Assembly (NCBI GenBank): GCA_948567375.1
Contig: OX419755.1
Span: 31,005,001 to 31,069,000 of the forward strand
Reading direction: 5' to 3'
Origin: Lunularia cruciata
Lineage: Eukaryota; Streptophyta; Marchantiopsida; Lunulariales; Lunulariaceae
DNA length: 64,000 nt
Both the position numbers and the translations under genes were made by a program. Below the pieces are notes generated by a model that saw nothing but the letters and a program-made list of their open reading frames with translations, did no database searches and had not been told where the DNA came from. Positions 20,881 to 32,000 of this stretch are shown here, one piece after another; positions within the stretch are counted from its first letter, which is position 1, and every line of letters begins with the position of its first letter.

Positions 20881-22782
20881 TTAGGTGTGACAACACGGCA
20901 AATATCACTTTTGAGGGAATCGGGTAAGTAAAGTTTGTTCCCGCAGAAATACGAGTCAGAATTGGTCAAATATGAAGTCAAACAGTAACATGTAGTTCTT
21001 CTTGGTTGCGTCTTTAATCTCTTAGGTAGAAACCACACCCAGAAGAGAGTAACAAGCACTGACTCGCAGTCTTGTCACAAATTAACACTCCTTCACCACA
21101 ACTCCATCAAATCTTTCCAAACAATCTTGATTGTGATGATTCAGGCTCTCCCAAAAATGGCACTTCATTGCAAAACGACTTTGCCTCAGAATTGTGTTCC
21201 ACCCCTCCACTGAAGGCACAACTTCCTCGATCGAAATTGCTTCACATCAACCTCGCACTGCACTCACAAATGCAGAATATTACCAACACTACAATTCCTC
21301 TCAGATCTATCAAGGCATTGCTTTGATTGCACTTCACTCAAGATCAAACACACAGAATGAAGATCAAGGCTGCGGAATCCAACATCCAACAAGCACACTG
21401 ACTTGCACTTCAAATTTCTCCAAACACTCACAAACACAATTTCAAAATTGATACTCGGAATCAAGCTCAAGCGACAAGCACTGCTTCACAGCACTTTGCT
21501 TTATCTATTCTCAAAAATAATGAGCACTGAACAACATTTTCCTGCAAATGCCACTCTTAAATAGTGAAGCAATTGACAGTTCTAACAACTATACCGTTCT
21601 ACAACAACTTTTCTAACCTGCAGATCCGAAATGACAATGCACCTCTTCATATCTGCCCCTTCAAATCTCAAATCTGTTACTAATCCGATCCAATGTCTAC
21701 TTCTTCCTTGGCTTTCAAACCCAAACCTGAAGTAATCTTACTTCCTACTACATTTTCCTTGGGTTTTAGATCTCCTAATTCCTCCACTAATTCTAACATT
21801 TCTCCTTCCTGATATGAGATTCCTATCATAGTTAAGCCTTCTAAATCTTTATCTCTCGACCCACTCTTCTCTAAAGTGTCAAATGTCAAATCCAAAGACA
21901 CCTGCACTCCTATCTCTCTTACCTTGGGTTTAACTACTATCAAACCTTTACTGATTCTTTTGTGTCATCATCAAGAATTGTAATTGAAAGCATGGGTACA
22001 TTATCTACACCTTCAATTTGTAGCCCATTTTCCCCTAATCACTCATGTTACTAACCCGAAGACACTTACTGTCTGATCTTGCACTTCGGGTTTATTCACT
22101 ACTGCTACTTCTTCTTCAATTCATGTTCCATCTTCAATTAGAACTGAAATTGAAGTCATATGTATCCTAACTATCTTCTTTCTCTACTCTAACTTCCTCT
22201 GATCCCTCTGGCAAAACTCCCCAAGTCACCTTCACTGCATTCCGAGGTCCGGCTACCTCTGATTTAGTCATCTTCATCTTGAGGCGAAGTCTTTAGACCC
22301 GAAGTCATGTAAACCCGAAGTACGAAGTCACATTGACCCAAAGAACCTCAACCTGAAGCACATCTACTCTCGAAACTTCAAATGCTTGTAACTTCTTTTA
22401 CAGACCTCCAAACTTTGCAATTTTGGTGGTAATGGAAAGCTCTAAACGAGACGCTTGTAAGAGATATAGCACGCTTGATTTGGACTTATGGTCATTGAGA
22501 TATGGCCCCCGCAAGAATCCTGACCTGCAGCTTCTATTTCTCCTTCGGGTTTGCCCTCCTTAACGTCTGATCCAAGTTTTTCCCTCCTCTGACACGAAGT
22601 AAGCTTCTTCAGGTCTGATCCAAACCAAACCTTTCTTCTTCTTACATTAAATTGACTTCCTTGGGTCTGATCAAAACACAAGTTTGCACTCATTTCTTTT
22701 CCATTTGGTTTCAATTTGGTTTCAGCAAGGCATTTCTTCTTCTAAACTTGTCCAAAATGAAAAATGTGGGTACCACATTGGG
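20881..22782 (-). mobile_element. Solo LTR of family A, reversed, with target duplication
   Basis: The segment 20,886-22,777 is the reverse complement of the element A LTR: it starts TGTGACAACACGG and ends GGGTACCACA. It is flanked by TTAGG (20,881-20,885) and TTGGG (22,778-22,782), a five-base target duplication with one mismatch. It interrupts the RNase H reading of element C between ALDTLG and LGITIGEIL. At 1,892 bases it is shorter than the other two family A LTRs, so it has internal deletions. A solo LTR arises by recombination between the two LTRs of a full element. Confidence 0.85.
21680..21943 (-). pseudogene. C-terminal part of LTR-encoded coiled-coil ORF, solo-LTR copy
   Basis: On the minus strand, KPKVREIGVQVSLDL then GISYQEGEMLELVEEL and KAKEEVDIGSD plus stop align with the 3' end of the ORF at 15,270-15,528 (KPKVDNIRVQMSLEL, GISDQEKELLDLVEE, KAKEEVDIGLD). 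Both copies share the terminal motif and stop. Protein-level agreement is better than expected from random drift, which hints that the ORF was once under selection. Confidence 0.7.
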
Positions 22783-24379
22783 CATAACAATTGGAGAAAT
22801 CCTACAACAAGAATGGCATGATGGATGTCACCTTATTGCATATTTCTCTCATGCATTTATCACACCTCCAAACAAGAAGAGTTTGCCATTGTCCTTGCAA
22901 CCAAGCATTGGAAGCACTATCTTGGCAAGAAGGCATTTGTAGTAGAGATAGACCACAAACCTCTAGTCAATCTTGAGACAAAAAAAGATCTATCTCATTG
23001 ACAAATTTCGTGGGTAGAGTGTAGAAAATGGTTCAACATGAAAATCACATATATAGAAGTCAAGAAGCAACTTGTAGATGCATTCACCCAAAATTCTATG
23101 GCAAACAATCTGGTGGTAGAAGTCAAGATGAACCCAAATTTTGGGTCAAGGATTCTTGCTACTACAAGAATTGACTCATAGATTGTAGGAGCTCATCCAA
23201 AGGCATCACCAATATCCAAGGACTCAATTTGTGATGGCAATTTATGGATCCCAAATGCCATAGACATAAGAATCACCATCTTTGTAGAGTGTCATAATTC
23301 CACCATTTCAAGTTATGTTGGACTGGACAAGACCTTATATGCAATCAAGTGCCATTACTATTGTCCCAAGTTGAGCAGCAATGTGATGGAATATGTTCAA
23401 AGTTACCTTATTAACAAAAGCTACTTTATCAAAAAAATAAAGTTTCTAATCAAGCTCTTGCAAGACTCCTTGAACCCCTCCCTATTCTTACACAACATTG
23501 GGAGTAGGTAAGCATGGATCTGGTTTGTGAATTGCACAAGACCACCTTAGGGTTTGACTCTATTGTAGTCTTTGTTGTAGACTTAGCAAAAATGATTCAT
23601 ATGCATGCTACCACCAAGGATGTGACTACTCCACAATTAGCTCAATTGTACTTAGATGTAGTCTTTTCTCACCATGGCTTGTCTTGAGTGTTCATCACCA
23701 ATAGAGACACTCAATTCTCTAGTTTATTTTAGAGAACACTCTTTGGCATCTGCAAAACCAAATTTGCCATGACTATAGCTTACCATCCATAGACTAATGG
23801 AAAGAAAGAGTGTGCTAATTGCACTATTGAGGACATGCTTTGGAGCTTCACCTTAGATGAGCAAGAGAGGTGAGACACCTTACTTCCATTGGTGGAATTT
23901 TCCTACAACAATTTAGTGAATGCATCCACAAAGGTCACACCATTCTTCCTCATATATGAAGAGTATCCTTGCATACCTTCAAGCTTCATGAAGATCCACT
24001 TGGTGGCTACCAAGGAAGACATTGTCAACAATTTTGTTTTTAGAATCCAATAGGGTGTGGAGAATGCCAAGCACAGGTTGCAAATTGCCTAAAATTGATA
24101 AAAACAATATGTAGATCCACATTGCCGGCACATAAAGTTTAATGTTAGAGATGAAGTCTGGCTGTCCACAACCAACCTCATGTTAGTTGGGCCTCTTAAG
24201 CTCAGACCTCATTTTATTAGGCCTTTTCTCATCCTTTGGTGGATCAACACAATGGCCTATCACCTTGAGCTACTTGAGCTACCACACATGAAGATCCATC
24301 TATTGTTCCATATCTCCTTACTATGCAGATATGCACCTTGACCGCCACTCTTTCCTTCCATACAAGAAATTTGACCTTG

Positions 24380-24570
24380 TACAACACTTATTGATGGCAT
24401 AGAGGAATGTGAAGTTGAATGTATTCTCCAAAAATGAATTTGTGGTACCCACCATCCACATGTGGAATATCTGTACATTGGAAAGAGTATCCAGTATATG
24501 AGGAAACATGAGAACTAGTAACAAACTTGATCCCAGCACCGGTGTTAGTGCAATCCTTTGAGCAACAACT
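24380..24570 (+). pseudogene. Chromodomain remnant of element C
   Basis: After the integrase tail the sequence reads LIDGIEECEVECIL, and after a small frameshift VHWKEYPVYEET, a stop, then ELVTNLIPAPVLV and QSFEQQL. This is the chromodomain pattern of plant chromoviruses, in which the ET-Trp-E tryptophan is a TGA here (near 24,510). Such domains direct integration to marked chromatin. Confidence 0.7.
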
Positions 24571-24708
24571 TTGCAATGAGAATGTTGTATCTTAAAAGGA
24601 AAAAGGTTTGTAATACCATTAACTAGACATATTATCTAGAGGTGAAATTTGGCTTGGTAACATCTAGAAAGATGTTATATATGATGGACTAAGTAGATCA
24701 GATAGTGG

Positions 24709-25204
24709 TGTCACCAAAAGAGTACTTCTAGTAATAGGGAAAGAGTCAAAATCACCCTTAAAACTTTAGAGCCAATTTTGGAAGCCTAAAGAGAGGAATT
24801 AGGCCTCAAAAATGGGAGATTGTCCCCCCTTTAGTAAACATAGCTTGCCTTCTCCCCCCATTGTTTGTCTCATCAAGAGCATTCCAATGGTACCTCACCC
24901 ATGTAATTTTGAGCTTCCTATAAGAAGATTCCATGAAGATTCACTCTGGTGAAACTTGTTTGACCAACAAGATAAGACAAGAACCAAATTGTCACCCATC
25001 CATGCAACTAATCTAAGTCTTGAGCTTGCTTGCATGTCACCAATCCATGTATATGATCCAATGATGGAGCTTTCTTTGAGGGAATCCTCTTAACTATATA
25101 ATAAAGACAAAGTGCTCCTTTGGGACCTCGGAGATTGAGTGTGAAGCTTTGTGTTTCCTCTCTTGTGTTTCTCTTGAGGGTTCTCCTATCCTTAGAATAT
25201 TACA
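24709..25204 (+). repeat. 3' LTR of element C
   Basis: The LTR begins TGTCACCAAAAG and ends AGAATATTACA (496 bases), with a TATA-like CTATATAATAAAG near 25,096. The same sequence family is seen at 2,188-2,550 (5' half) and 31,291-31,646 (5' truncated). Confidence 0.75.
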
Positions 25205-27442
25205 ATAGGTGATTTTGCTTCATACACATTATAAATTCATAGTAATTGCAATCATAGGCACCAAAGTGAAAATGACATATCTATTATTATCACGAGATAT
25301 GGTTCCATATACATCCATATGCTACCATAGTAAAACATTTACAATGCTCTTATTGCATAAGCATGACAAAAGAAAAGGGAAGAAAAAAATTCTTGCCTTT
25401 CAACTGCACAATGGAGCGACCAATTGGGGTATATTTAGTAGAGATTGGTAAGTATACAAGTTGATAATGCTTCTATTGCTAATATTTCAGTAATGTCCTC
25501 TATTATGAATTAAGAAAGTCATATCTTCATAGCAACATAAAATTCCAAAAACTAGACTTAAAATAGACTTCTAAATGACATACTCTAAGGTCATAAAGGC
25601 AATAGCAATACCTCAACACAAGGACACTAAAGATGATAATTTACACTTTTGCTACTTCCATCAACTTTGGATAAGTGAATGCATAAGACCTTGATTGCCA
25701 AAAAAAATGCTAGAGCCCAATGTGTATCAATTTCAAAATGCCAAGGTTAAGGTTCCTTCCCAAGAAGAGAGCATATTTTTCTTTTGACAAGTATGAGATT
25801 TAGTCATCTCTTACATGTAGAATCTAATTTTCTTAACATATAGCGTGAAAATACCTATTCTCACCCCTTGGCTCAAGAAAATTTAACAGGTATTTAATCA
25901 TCCTCACTAAACCATCTCTTCTAGTAACTAATGCAATGGCTAAGCCTATCATGTCTTCATTTTAAAAGTAGAATCCTACTTGTTTTTTAAGAGTATCAAG
26001 ACTTGAAAATGAAAGCCTAGGAGGTCAAGCAACTTATTATTTTGGAGAATTGAATGTAGTAAGAGATGGCCATTATTGGAAGGTGGCCTTGAATAGCTAA
26101 ATAATGAACAGTTTCTATGGTAAATCATTACCAACAATTGTGCGATTACTAGCAAGCAAAAACGTTCCAACTAAAGATTCAATTGGGAATATGAAAGCCA
26201 GCTCAAAGAAAAATCATAATTCTTAAAGTAATCATTACCATGATGACAAACATCACATTGATGTAGCAAGATCTAGAGCTCATTTGGCATAGATGGTATC
26301 TACTTTGAGAAACAAAAGATGTTTACATATGCTCAACCTCATATTATTGCTTAATTCCTTAACAAAAAGAATCAAGGCCTCAATCTTATCATTAGTTTTC
26401 TCACAAAGACTTAGTTCTCATCTTTGAAGCAAATTGTCTACAAGTAGATAATGCTTCTATTGCTAATTTGAGTAGTATACTCTATTATGAAATTGAGAAA
26501 CTCATGTGTTCATGGGAACATAAAACTTAGGACTCCAAAGAGACTTCTAAACGACATACTTTAATGATACAAAGGCAGCAATACCTTGATACAAGGACAC
26601 TTAAGATGATAATATTCACCTATGCTACTTCCATCAGCTTTGGATAATGAAAAAATAGACTTTGATTGCTAGAAAATTCTAGGGTCTAATATGAAAATCA
26701 ATTTCAACATGCCAAGGTTAGGGTCCCTTCCCAAGAAGAGAGCATATTCTGCCTTTGCCAAGTCTGAGGTTTAGTCATCTCCTGCATGTAGAATCTAACT
26801 GTCTTAGCATACAATGCAAAAACATCTATTCTCACCACTTGGCTCCAACAAATCTACCAACCATGGAATCACTCCTTGCTAAATCATCTTTTCCAATAAT
26901 TAATGAAATGTTTGGGTGCATGATGTCTTTATTTTAGGGTGTTAGGTGTGTCATTTAAGCCAGGGAAGAAATACCAATAGCATAGATTGCTTTGTAGCAA
27001 AAATTCACAAAGTCAAAAATGAACTACAAAAGAATATCTTGATGAAGAAAACCAAACTGTTTTAATTGCATGGCCTTTTCCAAGGGATATATTCTAAGAA
27101 GGAATTAAAAAGCCTATACAATAGGGTACCTATCCATCTTTCCAAGAATCCTATGGCATTGCTTTTTTGAGAGTCAATTTCTTTCCTTATCCTTCCAATA
27201 ACTAGTGGACTACTCCTTCTATTTTTGCAAAAAACTGAAATATTCCATGCTTATTATCATCACCATACCTCCTTAACCCTTCCCTCTCTATACAAAATTA
27301 TACAACCACAAATTAGGGACAATCTAACTCCCATAACATCCTCCATCCACAATTAGCCCCTGATCTTTCTCTATTCACATTTTAGGTAATTTCCTCCACA
27401 TGTGCAATTCTCCTCCACTCAACTCAAAAGACTTATTAAGAC

Positions 27443-27481
27443 AATCAAAGAATTGGTGAAAAACTCACCAATTCTTTGATT
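27443..27481. repeat. Perfect inverted repeat, 17-bp arms, 5-base loop
   Basis: Arm 27,443-27,459 is the exact reverse complement of 27,465-27,481, around the loop AAAAC. There is no transposon end structure around it. Confidence 0.9.
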
Positions 27482-27552
27482 AGCAACACAATCCATAATC
27501 AAGAACCAAAACACAAATAAGTTTACACTAAAAACCACCTCTCTTTATTGTC

Positions 27553-27596
27553 AATTTTACTCTTTCCTTTCCTTGTGGAAAGGAAAGAGTAAAATT
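27553..27596. repeat. Perfect inverted repeat, 20-bp arms, 4-base loop
   Basis: Arm 27,553-27,572 is the exact reverse complement of 27,577-27,596, around the loop TTGT. It is only 71 bases from the preceding hairpin but unrelated in sequence. Confidence 0.9.
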
Positions 27597-28395
27597 TTGA
27601 GCCCCAATCCTAGAATTGTAATCCGGGTAGAAAATTCTATCAATAGAATTTCAGGAACAGATTCCAATAATAAGGAATATTTCATGTGCAGCATGGATTG
27701 CCTTTACCAGATTGTAATTTCTTATTATAGAGTAAGAATATAGTGTTATGCTTTTTTTTCAAGTTATTAGATTGTGCTTGAAAATTAGCTAGAAGTTATG
27801 TTATAAGTTAGAGTATTTTCCCTTTATCTTTAGTTCAATTACCATTCTTCCCTTTATACACATTCTTCCCTTTATACACAAATAAAAGATAATTTCACAC
27901 CATTAAATAGGTTCTTTTAATTTGATATAAAATTTTTTCTTTTCTTCTTCATATGATCAAATTTAGCTTGTTTTTGTCTTTTCTATGTCTTGTCTATTAG
28001 TTTTGTTTGTGTGGCACAAATTGGTTTTTTTATCCCTTCTTATTATAGTTGTAAGTGCTAATGAAGACAAAAAATTAGCAAGATCTTGCAAACTTGTGGT
28101 GTTTGTAGTTATGACATCCAAGCAAGCCTTGTTGGGTTGGTGCTCTTCTAAGCTCATATTGTTTTAACTAATCATTCTTCATGCTTAAGAATTTGCATAA
28201 ACTAAGCATATATGTGCATTCTATTATTTCTATTTTCTCCATAATCTACAATCATTGGCTATAAAGTTACCAAGTTTATAGTAGTTTTCAAACTTATATT
28301 CTTTTGATACTAGCACAAGAAAAGCTAGTGAGCCATTGCAAGCTTTTACAAATATTCTTTTGGATGAATACAGTGCTTGTGAAAAGTTCTTGCAT

Positions 28396-28424
28396 AAGTG
28401 CTTGTGAAAAGTTCACAAGCACTT
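28396..28424. repeat. Perfect inverted repeat, 13-bp arms, 3-base loop
   Basis: Arm 28,396-28,408 pairs exactly with 28,412-28,424 (loop AAG). Another inverted pair, GAAAAAGCTT at 28,487-28,496 and its complement at 28,509-28,518, lies just downstream. Confidence 0.85.
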
Positions 28425-29689
28425 ACCAACTTTGTTATATGCATGATTTATGCTTGTACCCCATTTCACTAATATTTTTCCCCATTGAAAAAGCTTGCAG
28501 AAACTTGTAAGCTTTTTCTTGCTTTTTTTCCATTTTTTTTGTTATTTCTATTTTAATAATTAATTTCTTTCTTTCTAATTTCTCCTTGAGTTGGTAAAGA
28601 CGTTTATCTTCTATATATGGATTTTTATTTGAGTTGGTTGTGTCTTAGCTAGGTAATCCTAAGTCTATCATGGTGTAAATGTTCTTAAGGGTACTTGTTA
28701 TGGTAAACCAAATGTTAATAAAAAAAGTGGTATAATAGCAAGATCATTACTTCAAGGATATTAGTAAAGATGACTAGATTTGAAGAGAAAATCACAACCC
28801 ATAGTCCTTTATTGTTACTTATTTAACCTCTTGGGCAAGATCTACTCCCAAAAGGGTGAAATGCAAACTCCCATGGTGCACTATAGCAAATGGAACACTA
28901 AAAGATCACTTTTGCTACAATTATGTTCCAACTATTTCTTGAAGGTGACGGTTTAGTCAACCTTGAAATGGCTACTTCACTACAAAGACCTCAAATCCAA
29001 AGAATATGTACTACCCTTCCCAAAATGCACAACTCCAATGGCTTATTGCATTGATGTAATTCTTTGTCTTTGCTCTTGTAGTACTATTCAATACTAAAAT
29101 TCATTTTTGGGCCATCAAGGCATTGCTTTTCTCCTTCAAAAATTTCAAGGATTTGATCCCTAGTCACAAGTTGAAATGATCACTCTCACTCAATTTCAAA
29201 CCACAAAGTTTCCTTGTAGTCACTTAGCAGAGCATCAATACTTAGAATTAAGCAAAAATGATAAAGAGCTTCTTTCACTGTTTCTTTATTTCATATTCAA
29301 GGTAAATAAAAATATGAAATTATTTACAATTGATTGAAGCCTTAAGTAGTTGCTTCTACTTAGAACCAAAAGATATCTAATGGTTGAGGAAATCTAAAGA
29401 TCTTCTTGGTTCATCTTCATTGTACATTGCTTCCTATCTTCTTGTCTTATTCTATCCCACTCACATGTAGGTTAATAAGGTGTCTTACATGTGTCAAGAA
29501 AGATATTAATTCTTTACAAAGACATCTTGCAGTTTCACATTCTTTGGACTTACTACTCCAAAGGTAATATATACAAAGGTCCTATTACTAAGAAGAATCT
29601 CTAGAAATACAAAGAACTTCTTCTACAAATATTTTTTGCCTAAGGTACTACTACAAAGAATCACCTTTATATTTACAATTTCTAATCAA

Positions 29690-32000
29690 GGGTTTGATCC
29701 TCTCCTTTTAATCTATTATTTCTATGCCTAAGGTGTTGTAAGACTTGGTGAACTTCTTGTACACATGCTCTTGGAGCCTAATTGCTAACTTATCTATCTT
29801 CTCACCTTTGTACTTCTTCTCTTCTAGCTTTTGGACTTGTAATTTCAGCTCATGTATCTTTGGCCTTAAGCTACCTCCTCCATCAATGGCCAGAAATTAA
29901 TCCTTAACTTCCTTGATCTATTGGAAGTTCTTTGCTTTGGTTTCTTCAAATTTATTATTCAAGGCTTAAACTTCCTTAGTCACCTCCTCCAATATTTGAG
30001 GTTGGTCTGCTGCCCTTTCCTCTATTTCCTTCTTCATTTCTTTGACCAATCCTTCAAGTTGTATGGCTACTTCCTTCCTATATTCAAATATTTGTAACTC
30101 CAAGGTAACAATGTTTACCTTTTTTTTTCAAGCTCTCCCTAAATGCTGACCACTTCTTTATCTCTTGCCTTGAGCTGCTCTTTGTACACTTCTTCTTTTG
30201 CTTTTCAAGCCAAAGAGCTCTAAAATCTCCCTACAACTTCAAAATGTCTTCTTTGTATTGGGCCTGATTTGCAACAAAAGAAGTGTTTTGGCACTTCATT
30301 GTAGTTATCATGCAAGAGTGCATTCACCTTTTGACACTCTCCCTTGTACAGATTTCAGTTCTTTTCCACCTCTTCCTTCCAGTTGTCTTGCTCTGCCTTC
30401 TTTGTGTACATATTCTTGTGCAATGTTTGGACAAGAGAGGTATAATCAATGACATTGGCGTAAATCTCATGATATTTAGGCAGGATTGTCTCCATTTGTT
30501 TCAGCATTGATCCTACACAATCAAGGATAAAATTTGAGCCATCCATTGTTGTGCTTGTTGTACTTGTGTGATATCTTCTTCTCTATATTGCACTCCACTC
30601 AAAAGATCTTCTTCTATGTCTTCAATGTCCACTTTTCCTTTAGTTTCTTTCTTGGTTTTGGCTTGGCCTCCTCCTACTCTTTTGGGAGCTTCACTCCTTG
30701 GTTGGGGCTAGATGTTCTTTGGGCCAAATTTATGTTTATGCTTGTTTTTCTTTGGCTTGGTCTTCTCGATCTACATTTTATTCCTCTAGATTTGAGGCAA
30801 ATTGTAGAACTTTGTAATTCTCTTCACACTTTGTGTGGATGTTGAGTCCTACAAGATGAGGAAGTTGTTTTCTCTTCTTCTTCTTCCTCCAAAGACAAAT
30901 CTTTCATTTGAATGTTCTTTTAATATCCCTTGGTTTGGTTTGAAGAACTTGATAGTGCCTATCTCTCTTCTTGACATTAGTGGTTCCCTCTTCATCCATT
31001 GATATGAACTTCCCAAATTTGCATATTCTACATTTGTAGCTTGATATTTCCAAATGATGGACCTCCCATTGGGTTGCAAGTGAAGTACATTGCTGGGTGA
31101 AAGTGACTTGGGAACTTCCTTCTTTTTGCTTTTGTAAGCAAGTTCTGTCCCATGTAGAAGTATTTAGCAAAGGGAGCTAGGTAAGTTACTCTACCATCTC
31201 CTTCATATTCTTTGATCATGCTCCTTGTCTACAATTAGAACATGTGTAAAATTTACCAACTTCCTTTGATGCATATACTCAAAGACAATGGCCTGGCTAG
31301 AGCTTGTCTTGTTTAGAGCTTTCCAATAATACCTCATCCATGTGATTTTGAACTTCCAACAAGAAGATTCCCTAAAGATTCTCTTTGGTTAAACTTGTTT
31401 GACCAACCAGATAGGACAAGAACCAAAATGTCATCCATCCATGCAACTAATCAAAGGGTGGAATTTGCTAACATGTCACCAATCCATGTATCTGATCCAA
31501 AGGTGGAGCTTCTTTTGAGGGGATACTCTTTTGTTATACAATGAAGACAAGGTGCTCCTTTGGGGCATCTGAGTATTGAGGGCTGAAGCATTGTGTTTCT
31601 TCTCTTGTGTTTCTCTTGGGGGTTCTCTTGTCCTTAGAAAATTACACTATTGTTGATGTAGGTCATTCTCTTTGGCCTGAATAGTTTCATGACTGCTTCC
31701 ACAATTGCCTTTTGGGCTAGGTCCTATAACAACTCACCTTCTAGCCACTGTTGGTGGACAATTTTTCATTGAAGGACTCAATAATTTTCATGTTCATCTC
31801 CTTATTTGTAGGCCCAAATTTGGTATCAAGAGTCATACTCTCAAGGTGTGGTCCAAAAGGCATCCAACCTAAGGACACTCCTCCAATATTCTTTGTCCAT
31901 GCAAAAGGATTCCCTTAAAGATTCCTTGTTGCTCTCTATGCCCTTCTTCTCATCTCTTGGATGATCCTAAAATCACTAAGTTCTCAATTTTAGAGCAAGA
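29690..32000 (-). pseudogene. Diverged relative of the LTR-encoded coiled-coil gene
   Basis: Read on the minus strand, about 31,219-31,080 gives YLAPFAKYFYMGQNLLTKA and KFPSHFHPAM, matching the LTR protein of element A (ATHFYLKLNLLNLTEQN, VSHFHPDL). Downstream (30,546-29,700) are long coiled-coil-like runs: MLKQMETILPKYHEIYANVI, KEVAIQLEGLVKEMKKEIEE and IHELKLQVQKLEEKKYKGEK. The N-terminal side lies at 31,650-32,000 (FGPTNKEMNMKIIESFNEK). A family C LTR fragment splits it. Many stops are present. It is clearly older than the element A copies. Confidence 0.6.
31291..31646 (+). repeat. LTR fragment of family C
   Basis: This 5'-truncated copy matches 24,849-25,204: AGCTTGTCTTGTTTAGAGC at the start, GTGCTCCTTTGGGGCATC in the middle, and the end AGAAAATTACA. 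It lies within the minus-strand coiled-coil relic at 29.7-32.0 kb. Confidence 0.75.

Larger units (their letters stand above)
18966..24708 (+). mobile_element. Chromovirus-type gypsy element C, internal region
   Basis: Remnant internal region of a Ty3/gypsy element between an LTR fragment (to 18,965) and an LTR (from 24,709). Most of gag is gone; a CCHC knuckle (CYNCG, stop, VGHISIIC) lies at about 19,118-19,160. Protease remnant (VLIDPRAIENLLSHF, YNVILGMPWMEHY) spans 19,380-19,680. RT (LPPKKRVDHKIKIFPRK, KLDLQSGYNQIKI, FLDDVLVYS) spans about 19,925-20,720. RNase H is split by a reversed solo LTR at 20,886-22,777 and resumes (ITIGEILQQEWHDG). Integrase spans about 23,200-23,950, and the tail RDEVWLSTTNL lies near 24,150. 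Stops are very frequent. Confidence 0.85.
25205..29689. other. AT-rich noncoding stretch with a duplicated block
   Basis: I see no convincing gene here. A block of roughly 500 bases at about 25,455-25,950 is repeated in direct orientation at about 26,440-26,945 with clear divergence (for example ATAATGCTTCTATTGCTAAT in both, and GAAGAGAGCATATT at 25,756 and 26,736). Minus-strand reading of 25,976-26,400 gives protein-like runs such as SYSRPPSNNGHLLLHSILQ, but with many stops, and I do not recognise it. Two perfect hairpins lie at 27,443-27,596. Confidence 0.5.

Noticed and set aside
25976-26400. Armadillo-like protein remnant on the minus strand
   Set aside because: A few phrases look protein-like, but the hydrophobic repeat pattern is too weak and stops are too many to name a family.
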